Notes under the pieces: model-generated
Told to the model about the DNA's origin: nothing
Seen by the model: the letters and a program-made list of their open reading frames with translations, nothing else
Databases searched by the model: none
Part shown: positions 9,571 to 17,873 of the stretch, piece after piece
How the letters are laid out: each line of letters opens with the position of its first letter
How positions within the stretch are numbered: position 1 is the stretch's first letter
Made by a program: the position numbers and the translations under genes
DNA from: Anatilimnocola aggregata
GTDB taxonomy: Bacteria > Planctomycetota > Planctomycetia > Pirellulales > Pirellulaceae
DNA length: 64,000 nucleotides
Assembly: GCF_007747655.1 (NCBI RefSeq)
Contig: NZ_CP036274.1
Coordinates: forward strand, 5,704,001 to 5,768,000
Direction: 5' to 3'

Positions 9571-10179
9571 ATGTCCCTCCCAGGACTTCGGCAATCGGAA
9601 TTACTCGTGCCTAGCGCAATTTCTCTCGACGACGAAATCATCGTGGCCATTCGCCGCATCTCACAAGCGGTAGAAGGTTACTCTCGGTACCTCTGGCAAG
9701 AATACGGCTTAACCGCACCTCAATTGGGCGCGCTCCGCGAATTGGAAAAGAGCCCGCTGGCTACTCCGGGACATATTGCGGAAAAGTTGCATGTCAGCCC
9801 GCAGACCGTAGCTGGAATCTTGAAACGACTGGAACAGCGGGGATTGATTACCCGCGCCCGCGTCGAAAATGACCGTCGCAGTTTTTCGCTGCAACTGTCG
9901 GAAGAAGGTCGTCGGCTGTCCAATGAGGCACCATCCCTGCTTCGCGATCAGTTCCGCACGGAACTTACTCGCTTGCAGGTTTGGGAGGCGACACAGATTC
10001 TCTCGACCTTGCAGCGGGTTGCCACGATGATGAGTGCCGAAGACGTAACCGATTCGGCCCCCTACTTCACCCCTTCGCTAGAAATTAGCAACGGCGAGGC
10101 CGATGACGTGGCATCCGTTGGGACAAATACCGCTAACGGCAAAACCAAGCATGCGACCAAAAGTTCGCTGCGTGCTTAA
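9571..10179 (+). CDS. MarR-family transcriptional regulator
   Basis: A 202-residue DNA-binding protein. The winged-helix MarR domain spans about residues 20-155: LTAPQLGALRELEKSPLA, then the HTH PGHIAEKLHVSPQTVAGILKRLEQRGLITR and the wing segment ENDRRSFSLQLSEEGRRL, which is the classical MarR signature (D.R...v.LT..G). A 45-residue Ser/Asn/Lys-rich tail follows and is probably disordered. The ligand is unknown. The gene is alone and followed by a strong terminator shared with convergent sucD. An alternative GTG start at 9607 cannot be excluded; no clear ribosome-binding site favours either. Confidence 0.9.
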   Translation: MSLPGLRQSELLVPSAISLDDEIIVAIRRISQAVEGYSRYLWQEYGLTAPQLGALRELEKSPLATPGHIAEKLHVSPQTVAGILKRLEQRGLITRARVENDRRSFSLQLSEEGRRLSNEAPSLLRDQFRTELTRLQVWEATQILSTLQRVATMMSAEDVTDSAPYFTPSLEISNGEADDVASVGTNTANGKTKHATKSSLRA

Positions 10180-10201
10180 AGACGAATAATCCATCCAATA
10201 A

Positions 10202-10229
10202 AAAAGTCGCCGACGATGCGGCGACTTTT
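10202..10229. terminator. Bidirectional intrinsic terminator
   Basis: A perfect 11-bp stem (AAAAGTCGCCG / CGGCGACTTTT) around a 6-base loop, with the A/T-rich ends giving a U-run in either direction. It lies between the convergent MarR gene and sucD and probably ends both transcripts. Confidence 0.85.
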
Positions 10230-10260
10230 CTGTTCGTCGAGCAATGACGTTGCTTGCTGC

Positions 10261-11142
10261 TTACTTTTTGCGCTTCTGAATCGCGCGGGCCACTGCTTCG
10301 CCCATGGTGGCTGGGCTATCGGCGATTTCGATGCCGGCATCTTGAAGAGCAGCCACCTTCTCGGCAGCCGTTCCCTTGCCCCCGGAGATGATCGCACCCG
10401 CGTGCCCCATGCGACGTCCCGGCGGAGCAGTCCGGCCCGCGATGAACGCAGCGACTGGCTTGGTCACGTGTTCCTTGACGAACGCGGCAGCTTCTTCTTC
10501 GGCGGTGCCGCCGATTTCGCCCATCATCAAGATGGCTTCAGTTTGCGGATCTTCCTGAAAACGCTTGAACAGGTCGATGTAGTTGGTGCCGACGATCGGG
10601 TCGCCACCGAGACCGACGCACGTCGACTGGCCAAGTCCTAAATTAGTCGTTTGCCAAACAGCTTCGTAAGTTAGCGTACCGCTGCGGCTCATGATGCCGA
10701 TCTTACCCGGCTTGTGAATGTAGCCCGGCATGATGCCAATCTTGCATTCACCGGGAGTGATCAAGCCGGGGCAGTTAGGGCCGATCAGCACCGCATCGCT
10801 GCGGCGAATCACTTCGTAAACGCGGATCATATCGATGACCGGCACACCTTCAGTGATCGCGGCGATGACCTTGATGCCCGCATCGAGCGCTTCGAGGATG
10901 GCATCAGCCGTGAAGGCAGCGGGGACGAAGATCATCGTGGCATTGGCACCGGTCTTCTCGACGGCTTCGATCACGGTGTCGAACACCGGCAGACCTTCGA
11001 CGGTCTCGCCAGCTTTGCCCGGCGTGACACCGCCGACCATCTTGGTGCCGTATTCTTTGCAGCCCTTGGTGTGAAACGCACCAGCCTTGCCGGTGATGCC
11101 CTGGCAAATGACTTTAGTGTTCTTGTTGATCAAAATGCTCAT
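10261..11142 (-). CDS. sucD: Succinate--CoA ligase, alpha subunit
   Basis: A 293-residue subunit of succinyl-CoA synthetase, which interconverts succinyl-CoA and succinate with nucleotide phosphorylation in the TCA cycle. The CoA-binding Rossmann domain opens with [24 protein letters not shown]; the phospho-histidine lies in [21 protein letters not shown] near residue 250. [20 protein letters not shown] is the conserved CoA-ligase hinge. Length is standard. It follows sucC on the same strand with 67 bases between them, a gap that carries a 31-base genome repeat. Confidence 0.97.
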   Translation of the reverse strand: MSILINKNTKVICQGITGKAGAFHTKGCKEYGTKMVGGVTPGKAGETVEGLPVFDTVIEAVEKTGANATMIFVPAAFTADAILEALDAGIKVIAAITEGVPVIDMIRVYEVIRRSDAVLIGPNCPGLITPGECKIGIMPGYIHKPGKIGIMSRSGTLTYEAVWQTTNLGLGQSTCVGLGGDPIVGTNYIDLFKRFQEDPQTEAILMMGEIGGTAEEEAAAFVKEHVTKPVAAFIAGRTAPPGRRMGHAGAIISGGKGTAAEKVAALQDAGIEIADSPATMGEAVARAIQKRKK

Positions 11143-11155
11143 GGGAAGTTCTTAT

Positions 11156-11186
11156 TTGCAGATTGTTGATTTGAGATTGCAGATTG
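11156..11186 (-). repeat. Intergenic 31-base repeat (copy 1)
   Basis: Located in the sucC-sucD gap. Read on the minus strand it matches 21706-21736 at 29 of 31 positions. It is built from two copies of CAATCTGCAA around an AAATCA core. It lies inside an expected two-gene transcript, so it would be present in the mRNA. Confidence 0.75.
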
Positions 11187-11209
11187 AGGAACGATCGCGG
11201 CCGTGTGCG

Positions 11210-12400
11210 TTAGGCACTCTTGGCCGCTTCGACAATCTTCTTCGCCGCGTCGGTCAGGCCGTCAGCCGCAATCAGCTTGACGCCGCTCTCGCGAAGGATC
11301 TTCTTGCCTTCTTCGACTTCGGTCCCTTCGAGGCGAACCACCAGCGGCACGGTGAAGCCGACCGCTTTGCTGGCTGCCACAATTGCGTTGGCGATCGTCG
11401 AGCACTTGGCGATGCCGCCAAAGATGTTGACCAGAATCCCCTTCACATTGCTATCCGACAGAATAATGCGGAAAGCTTCAGTCACCTGAGCTTCGTTGGC
11501 ACCGCCACCGACATCGAGGAAGTTCGCTGGTTCGCCACCGTGCAGCTTAATGATGTCCATCGTCGACATCGCGAGGCCAGCACCATTGACGAGGCAACCA
11601 ATGCTGCCATCGAGCTTGACGTACGACAGGCCAGTGTTGCTGGCGCGAACTTCGGCCGGATCTTCTTCGGTCAAATCGCGGAGTTCGAGCAAGTCCTTGT
11701 GGCGGAACATCGCGTTGTCGTCGAAAGCCACCTTGGCATCAAGCGCGACCAGGTCGCCCGCTTCTGTCACGACGAGCGGGTTGACTTCGACCATCGCACA
11801 GTCGAGTTGAACCCACAGCTTGCAGAGGGCCCGCATGAACTTCTCAGCGCTGGCGACGCTTGGGCCCTTGATGCCCAGGCGATAGCAGAGCTTGCGAACT
11901 TGGTAGGGATACAGACCAGCGTGGGGATCGAAATGTTCTTTGAAGATCTTTTCGGGGGTGTCGTGTGCCACCTTCTCGATTTCCACGCCACCTTCGGTTG
12001 AAACCATCAGCACGGGCTTGGCCGCGGCGCGGTCAAGGACGATGCCCAGGTACAATTCGCGGGCGATCTTGCAGCCTTCTTCGACGAAGACCTGATTGAC
12101 GACTTTGCCTTCTTCGCCAGTTTGAATCGTAACCAGCGTGTTGCCAATCAAATTGCGAGCAACGGTAGCAGCTTCTTCCGCTGACTTGACCAGTTGCACG
12201 CCGCGCTGCGCTGGGTTTTCCTTGACGGTTCCCTTGCCGCGACCGCCGGCATGGATTTGCGACTTCACCACGGCGATCGGTCCGCCCAGGGCGGTGAACG
12301 CAGCTGCTGCCTCTTCAGGCGTGCGGGCCACTTGCCCCTTGAGCACGGCGACGCCAGCTTTGCGAAACAGTTCTTTGCCTTGGTATTCGTGAATTTTCAT
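11210..12400 (-). CDS. sucC: Succinate--CoA ligase, beta subunit (ADP-forming type)
   Basis: A 396-residue ATP-grasp subunit that binds nucleotide and partners with SucD. The start [17 protein letters not shown] is the invariant SucC N-terminus; [19 protein letters not shown] is the ATP-grasp lysine region, [20 protein letters not shown] holds the Mg-binding residues, and [22 protein letters not shown] / [13 protein letters not shown] / [16 protein letters not shown] form the ligase domain that grips the succinyl-CoA. Length is typical. It is first in the sucCD pair. Nucleotide specificity (ADP or GDP) cannot be read with certainty. Confidence 0.97.
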   Translation of the reverse strand: MKIHEYQGKELFRKAGVAVLKGQVARTPEEAAAAFTALGGPIAVVKSQIHAGGRGKGTVKENPAQRGVQLVKSAEEAATVARNLIGNTLVTIQTGEEGKVVNQVFVEEGCKIARELYLGIVLDRAAAKPVLMVSTEGGVEIEKVAHDTPEKIFKEHFDPHAGLYPYQVRKLCYRLGIKGPSVASAEKFMRALCKLWVQLDCAMVEVNPLVVTEAGDLVALDAKVAFDDNAMFRHKDLLELRDLTEEDPAEVRASNTGLSYVKLDGSIGCLVNGAGLAMSTMDIIKLHGGEPANFLDVGGGANEAQVTEAFRIILSDSNVKGILVNIFGGIAKCSTIANAIVAASKAVGFTVPLVVRLEGTEVEEGKKILRESGVKLIAADGLTDAAKKIVEAAKSA

Positions 12401-12652
12401 CGGGTTCTTTGCCTGCCACGGGTCACTGCAAAACTTCGTTCAGTCGAGCGGGCGATTATGGGGCAATAAGGGCTGATTTGCAATCGGACGCATTCCGTCC
12501 AACTACCAAACGCGGGATCGTCGCAGATCGGCACTCTTTGGCCGCGGATTGCCAAGTTATAAGGCTAGTGGCTTCACCTCGGACGAGTGGCGAACTAGAA
12601 TCGGTCAGAGCCCTTCGTCTTCTCTACTGCTAATGCGTTTTTGGAATCAGCC

Positions 12653-14191
12653 ATGAAAGCCTGCTTGAGTTGGTCGTGGTCGCTGTTGTTCTTGCTGGTC
12701 GCTTTGGCCAGTCCAGCGCTGGGTCAGTTTCAAGACCTAGCCGCGAAGATACCTAACTCGGCCAATGTCGTCGCGTTTGTAAACGTCGAAAAGTTGATGG
12801 CCAGCCCGATCGCGATTCAGCAGGACTGGGCATCGAAGCGGGATAAGGCATTCTCTTCAGGCGTTTCGTTTTTGCCTCCTGATGCCAAACACGCCGTATT
12901 GGCAATGGATATGGACCTGCAGTTGTGGACTCCCGTCTGGGAAGCTGCAGTGATCGAACTTGATCACAATCCCGACATGGCGAAGGTTGCCCAAATGACG
13001 GGCGGAGCCCCAGATGTGATCGCTGATTTGCAAGTTGTCGCGCTCCCCAGCGACGCCTATGTAGTAAAGTTCGACACGGAAACAGCCGCCTTCATGGCCC
13101 CCGCCAATCGTCAATCGACGACGCGCTGGTTGCGCAGCGTGCTGGCAAAGAACGACCTCAATCTTTCGCCTTACTTGTTTGAAGCATTCAAGTATGCCAA
13201 CGATCGCGGCACTCCCGTGATTGTTGCCATCGATTTGGAAGGGGCGTTTCCCATCGGCGAAGTGCGGGCTCATCTCGCAGCCGGTGGTGACTTCGTCAAG
13301 CAGAATAAGCTCGATCCGGAACTCGTCGCCCAGACGATTGCCGGTGTGCGGGGCATTACGCTTGGTGTCACCTTTTCCGATAAGCCCTTCGGCAAAGTGA
13401 AGATCGATTTCACCGACGATATCTCGCTCGCGCCAGAAATGGCTAAAGCGGCCATGATTCATGCCTTCAGCAATCACGGCGTAATGCTGAACGAATTCTA
13501 CGATTGGAAGCCGGAAGTCAGCGGCAAGAGTGCTTCACTTGAGGGCTTCCTAACGCCTAGCGGAATGCGCCGCGTTTCGAGCTTGTTCAATCGTCCGCCG
13601 TCCCTCAAGCCACTCGACCCTGCCAAGGTCGCCACTCCCAAGAGCAAGGAAGAGATCATGAAGGAAGCCTCGATCGCGTATTTTCACGCAGTCGAAGGCC
13701 AACTGCAGGATCTGAAGCAAACCAAGCAAGGAACCGCCGTCTCGTCGATGGGGCAAATTGGCGTCTGGATGAGCAAGTACGCGAACAAGATCGATCAGCT
13801 TTCCGTTCTTTATGTCGACCCAGAACTGGTCGACTATGGTGCCTATGTCTCGGACACGCTCCGCTCGTCGTACAACGCGATTCGTTCCGGTGCAGCCCGC
13901 TCGCGAATTCGTCAGGTAGACACACCGATGCAATACGACTACTACACGCAGACCAATACCTACGGCTATACGGTTCGCGATGGCTGGTTTGGTGGCGGCT
14001 ATACTCCCTACGGATATACCAACACCTACGCCGTTCCCGATCAGCAGGCTTACATTCACGCGAGGACACAGGCCGCGACGGAAGAGCGAGTTACCTCGGG
14101 CAATCAGGCTCGCGACATTTTCCAGGGAATCGAGAAGGCGACCGGCGACATCAAGCGAAAGATGACGCAAAAGTACAGCGCCGATTTTTAA
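12653..14191 (+). CDS. Exported protein of unknown function
   Basis: A 512-residue protein. The ATG at 12653 is taken rather than a TTG at 12641 because it directly starts a signal peptide (MKACLSWSWSLLFLLVALASPALG, cleavage before QFQD). No family is recognised. The N-terminal part (AAKIPNSANVVAFVNVEKLMASP) resembles the opening of planctomycete exported proteins that lack a named domain. The middle is mixed alpha/beta; the last 110 residues contain a Tyr/Gly-rich stretch (YDYYTQTNTYGYTVRD, GGGYTPYGYTNTY) and a charged helical end. It probably resides in the periplasm or at the cell surface. Neighbour at 14217 is convergent, with a short hairpin between. Confidence 0.7.
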   Translation: MKACLSWSWSLLFLLVALASPALGQFQDLAAKIPNSANVVAFVNVEKLMASPIAIQQDWASKRDKAFSSGVSFLPPDAKHAVLAMDMDLQLWTPVWEAAVIELDHNPDMAKVAQMTGGAPDVIADLQVVALPSDAYVVKFDTETAAFMAPANRQSTTRWLRSVLAKNDLNLSPYLFEAFKYANDRGTPVIVAIDLEGAFPIGEVRAHLAAGGDFVKQNKLDPELVAQTIAGVRGITLGVTFSDKPFGKVKIDFTDDISLAPEMAKAAMIHAFSNHGVMLNEFYDWKPEVSGKSASLEGFLTPSGMRRVSSLFNRPPSLKPLDPAKVATPKSKEEIMKEASIAYFHAVEGQLQDLKQTKQGTAVSSMGQIGVWMSKYANKIDQLSVLYVDPELVDYGAYVSDTLRSSYNAIRSGAARSRIRQVDTPMQYDYYTQTNTYGYTVRDGWFGGGYTPYGYTNTYAVPDQQAYIHARTQAATEERVTSGNQARDIFQGIEKATGDIKRKMTQKYSADF

Positions 14192-14193
14192 GC

Positions 14194-14209
14194 CAGCGCA
14201 GCAGCGCTG
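14194..14209. terminator. Short hairpin between convergent genes
   Basis: CAGCGC and GCGCTG flank a 4-base loop in the 25-base space between two convergent stop codons. There is no strong U-run, so this is only a possible terminator. Confidence 0.4.
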
Positions 14210-14216
14210 TTGATTG

Positions 14217-15269
14217 CTATTTCGCGACTGGCGGGAAGATGGTTTTCCAATCCCGCCGCATATCGACGACGGACCAGCCTCGATCGGGCGCTTCATCCAG
14301 AGCACGCGCGAGGCGACCGACATGGGAATCTCGATCGTAGGCGTATTCTCGCTCCGCATCGGTGTGATGCACGATCAGACCGATGCGCGATCCCTTCCCC
14401 GCAGTTGTCCAGCGGAGCATTTCGTAGTCGCCATCGGAATTGCCAAAGGCGAAGACCGGCCGCCGGCCGATAAGTTTTTGAATGCCCACCGGCTTCCCCG
14501 TTTTGTCATCAACAAAATCCAACTCTGCGAGTCGCATGAGGACCGGCTCAGCATCGCGCAGTTCGTACTTGAGTTTGCCTGAACTGCCGATAACCTGCTC
14601 GGGCGGAATTCCATACACGCGCTCAGTAAAGGGGCGCATGAACTCGATGCCGCCACCTGAAACGATATAGGCCTTGAAGCCCTTGCTGCGCAGAAAGGCC
14701 AGCACTTCGAGCATCGGCTGATAGACGAGTTCCGTGTACGGACGGTCGAACTTGGGATGTCTGGCAGTGGCGAGCCACTGCGTCACGATCTGCTCAAAAT
14801 CGGCCGTCGTCATGCCTGTGTGAGTTGCTGCCAACAACTGCAGCATTCCCTTTTCGCCAGCAGCTGCCAGTGCCTTGATGTCGTGCCTCAGCACTGCGGC
14901 AAATGGCTCCGCTGTTTTCCATTCGGGATGTTGCGCAGCCTGTTGGCGGACGCGGTCGAAGACAAACTGCATTTGCACATAAACCGGCTGTTCACACCAG
15001 AGCGTGCCGTCGTTATCAAATACCGCGATGCGCTCCGCAGGTGGAATGAAGTTCGGACAATCAGCATCCGTGGCGCAGGCCACGAAGTCCAGGATGTCCG
15101 TGCGCGCGGCACACTTATTCCAGGATGGCAGCGGATCATCATTCGCATTGGCAACCGGTTCTCCTGTTGCCTCTTGCGCACTGGCAACCGGCAGCTGAAC
15201 TGCAGCCAGCAGTGAGGCTGCACTCGCGAGGAAGTGACGTCGGCTTTCACTAACAGACTGAATGGTCAT
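14217..15269 (-). CDS. Tat-exported HAD-family phosphatase
   Basis: About 350 residues from the ATG at 15269; a longer frame to 15335 exists, but MTIQSVSESRRHFLASAASLLAA is a Tat-type signal with the twin arginine. The HAD fold is clear: motif I FDNDGTLWCEQP (nucleophile Asp), motif II in FKAYIVSGGG, and the late FGNSDGDYEML region supplying motif IV. The family is the haloacid-dehalogenase/phosphoserine-phosphatase-like group often annotated in planctomycetes and proteobacteria as HAD hydrolase. It would fold in the cytoplasm and act outside it on an unknown phosphate ester. Divergent from the sensor kinase gene at 15609. Confidence 0.85.
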   Translation of the reverse strand: MTIQSVSESRRHFLASAASLLAAVQLPVASAQEATGEPVANANDDPLPSWNKCAARTDILDFVACATDADCPNFIPPAERIAVFDNDGTLWCEQPVYVQMQFVFDRVRQQAAQHPEWKTAEPFAAVLRHDIKALAAAGEKGMLQLLAATHTGMTTADFEQIVTQWLATARHPKFDRPYTELVYQPMLEVLAFLRSKGFKAYIVSGGGIEFMRPFTERVYGIPPEQVIGSSGKLKYELRDAEPVLMRLAELDFVDDKTGKPVGIQKLIGRRPVFAFGNSDGDYEMLRWTTAGKGSRIGLIVHHTDAEREYAYDRDSHVGRLARALDEAPDRGWSVVDMRRDWKTIFPPVAK

Positions 15270-15608
15270 GGCAGCTCTCGATAAGACTAGGAAAGAGACC
15301 GCACTATTCTCGCTGTTCGGAGAACCGGCTGACAATCGGTCGCGCAGCGCGTTCAGTATGTGTAGAAAGCAATAATCTTTGATGTTCGTTAGCTACCGAA
15401 GTTCGGTAGCGCAAGGTGACTAGCTGCAGGATTTCTGCGATGTAGTAACCTGCATGCCCACACTGTTGGCCTGATTCAACCGCAATCTCTGGCTTGCCCC
15501 CGAGCAGCACATTTGCCTGTCGCAGGGGTCGTGACTAGGATCAATTGTTCCTCAGCTCGCGCTGGTTGAGGTTTCTTTTTGACCCTTGAACCCCGCGACA
15601 TCGCTCCT
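15270..15608. other. Divergent intergenic region with small palindrome
   Basis: This gap separates the HAD gene and the sensor kinase gene, which are transcribed away from each other, so it should hold both promoters. The only structure I see is a near-perfect palindrome at 15392-15410 (GCTACCGAA, one base, TTCGGTAGC), large enough for an operator. No credible gene. Confidence 0.5.
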
Positions 15609-17864
15609 ATGTGGAATTGGCTTGGCTCGTTAATAGGACGCAATCGCGAGGCACGTACGGGGCAGGCCCACATGACGTTTGGGCAAACGTCGATTGGGCG
15701 GACCATGTCGCGGACTCGCCTGTTGCTCAAAAAGCAGATCTGGGTCTGGCCCATCATCGCGGTCGTGTTGTTGGCGACAGTCGGGTTTTTCGTCCGTGTT
15801 TCCATTCAGCGGACGATGGAAGACAACCTCCGTTCGCAGCTGACAACGCTCCGCGATGTCGAGCGGGCGATGCTCGAAAAATGGTTCCACGTGCAAGAGT
15901 CGAACGCGCTATCACTGGCCAGCGAACCGGAGGTGAGGCACGCTATCGAGGCCATCCTTAAGGCTCGCCAACTGGCCGCTGAGCAAGATGCCGCGATTGC
16001 ACCGACGGCGATTAAGGAACTTCAAGCGCGGCTCCAGACGGAGTTGGAGCCGGGGATGCAGTCGCATAAGTTCTTCGGCTACATCGTGGCCAATCGCGAT
16101 CAGCGCGTCGTGGCTTCTAACTCCGAAGAACTGATCGGCCAGACCCACCCCAGCTACGACGACCTCCTTGGTCGAGTTCTGGATGGCAGATCAACCGTCA
16201 CGCCTCCCTACGCGAGCATTGCCTTACAAAAAGATCACGACGGCAAATTACGAACTGGCCTCCCCACCATGCTCGCCTGCGTGCCGGTGCGCGACGAGAA
16301 CTTTCAGATCATTGCCGTGCTCGGAATGCGCATTCGGCCAGAAAAAGAATTTACCGAGATTCTGCAGTTCGGCAAGTTTGGCCAAACAGGCGAGACATAT
16401 GCCATCGATAAGTTCGGGACGCTCGTGTCTAACAGCCGCTTCGATAAGGACCTGAAACTGCTCGGCCTGATTCCCGACACGAAGGAGGCGGCTTCGATTC
16501 TGAACATTCAGGTGCGCGACCCAGGTGGTGATATCACACGCGACTATCGCCGTACCAAGCACCGCGAAGAACTCCCCCTAACTAAAGTTGCCTCAGAACT
16601 CGTCAGCGGTTCCACGGGCGTCGACTTGACTCCACATCGTGATTATCGCGGCGTCCCCTCGATCGCTGCGTGGACGTGGCTACCGGAATATGAAATGGGG
16701 CTGATCACCAAAGTCGAATACGCGGAAGCCTTCGCCCCGCTGACGATTCTCAAGCGGACCTTTTATACACTGTTCGGTTTACTCACACTCAGTGCGATCG
16801 CCATCTTCATCTTTACCATCGTGGTTACGCGCCTGCAGCGCGAGGCCCAGAAGGCTGCCATCGAAGCCAAGCAGTTGGGGCAATACCGCTTGGAAGAACG
16901 AATCGGCGCGGGCGCAATGGGCGTAGTCTATCGCGGGCACCATGCCATGCTGCGACGGCCGACGGCAATCAAGATGCTGGAGGTCGATCGGGTGAACGAG
17001 TCATCACTCGCCCGCTTCGAACGCGAAGTGCAGATTACCTGCAAGCTCAACAATCCGCATACCGTGGCCATTTATGATTTTGGTCGCACCCCCGAAGGGG
17101 TCTTTTATTATGCGATGGAGTTTCTCGATGGCATCAACCTACAAACGCTCGTTGAACGCTACGGCGCGCAAAGCGAAGCCCGGGTCATCAGCATCCTGAA
17201 ACAGATTTGTGCCTCGCTCTTTGAAGCCCATTCGCTGGGCCTGGTGCATCGCGACATCAAGCCCGCCAACATCATGCTCAATCGCCGTGGTGCCGAGCCA
17301 GACGTCATCAAGGTGCTTGACTTCGGTCTCGTTAAGGCTTTGAACGAACGTCAATCAACAACTGGCAACGATCTCTCGGGCACACCGCTCTATATGTCTC
17401 CCGAAGCGATTCAAACGCCGGACCTGGTCGATGCTCGCAGCGACCTGTACGCCGTCGGAGCCGTTGGTTACTTCCTGCTTACCGGCCAGACCGTCTTCAA
17501 TGCCCAGACGTTGACCGAACTGTGTCAGCAGCATGTCGATGGAATTCCCGAGACCCCTTCGAAACGAACGGGCCGGGCCATATCCGCGGAACTTGAACAC
17601 GCGATACTCGCCTGCCTGGAGAAGACCCGCGGTAAACGACCACAAACGGCTCGCGACTTGGCCGCGATGCTCGACCGCGTACCCATCGTTCAACCTTGGA
17701 CACTCGACGACGCCGAAGGCTGGTGGAGCCGTCACGAACGGGGCGAAGCCATTGCCAATCAGGCTGTAGTTGCTGCCGCGACTACTCCCCCAGCACCGCG
17801 CCCCGCCGGCAATGGCACCGTTATCTCGGGGCTTGATCGGACGATCGACGGCCCCGGAAATTAA
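15609..17864 (+). CDS. Membrane-bound Ser/Thr protein kinase with Cache-like sensor domain
   Basis: About 751 residues from the ATG at 15609; an in-frame TTG at 15579 and later ATGs are possible. A TM helix at about 43-66 (WVWPIIAVVLLATVGFFV), then about 300 extracytoplasmic residues resembling a dCache sensor (GYIVANRDQRVVASNSEELIG, FGQTGETYAIDKFGTLVSNSRF, AAWTWLPEYEMGLITKVEY), a second TM at about 385-410, then a Hanks-type kinase: GAGAMGVVYRG loop, AIKML lysine, VHRDIKPANIM, DFGLVK, and a DARSDLYAVGAVGY helix. It should bind a small ligand outside and phosphorylate Ser/Thr inside. The kinase domain is related to the one encoded at 39435. Confidence 0.92.
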   Translation: MWNWLGSLIGRNREARTGQAHMTFGQTSIGRTMSRTRLLLKKQIWVWPIIAVVLLATVGFFVRVSIQRTMEDNLRSQLTTLRDVERAMLEKWFHVQESNALSLASEPEVRHAIEAILKARQLAAEQDAAIAPTAIKELQARLQTELEPGMQSHKFFGYIVANRDQRVVASNSEELIGQTHPSYDDLLGRVLDGRSTVTPPYASIALQKDHDGKLRTGLPTMLACVPVRDENFQIIAVLGMRIRPEKEFTEILQFGKFGQTGETYAIDKFGTLVSNSRFDKDLKLLGLIPDTKEAASILNIQVRDPGGDITRDYRRTKHREELPLTKVASELVSGSTGVDLTPHRDYRGVPSIAAWTWLPEYEMGLITKVEYAEAFAPLTILKRTFYTLFGLLTLSAIAIFIFTIVVTRLQREAQKAAIEAKQLGQYRLEERIGAGAMGVVYRGHHAMLRRPTAIKMLEVDRVNESSLARFEREVQITCKLNNPHTVAIYDFGRTPEGVFYYAMEFLDGINLQTLVERYGAQSEARVISILKQICASLFEAHSLGLVHRDIKPANIMLNRRGAEPDVIKVLDFGLVKALNERQSTTGNDLSGTPLYMSPEAIQTPDLVDARSDLYAVGAVGYFLLTGQTVFNAQTLTELCQQHVDGIPETPSKRTGRAISAELEHAILACLEKTRGKRPQTARDLAAMLDRVPIVQPWTLDDAEGWWSRHERGEAIANQAVVAAATTPPAPRPAGNGTVISGLDRTIDGPGN

Positions 17865-17873
17865 ACGCCCGGC

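Noticed and set aside
11087-12001. A 304-residue plus-strand frame opposite sucC
   Set aside because: Antisense to a highly conserved enzyme and without a domain.
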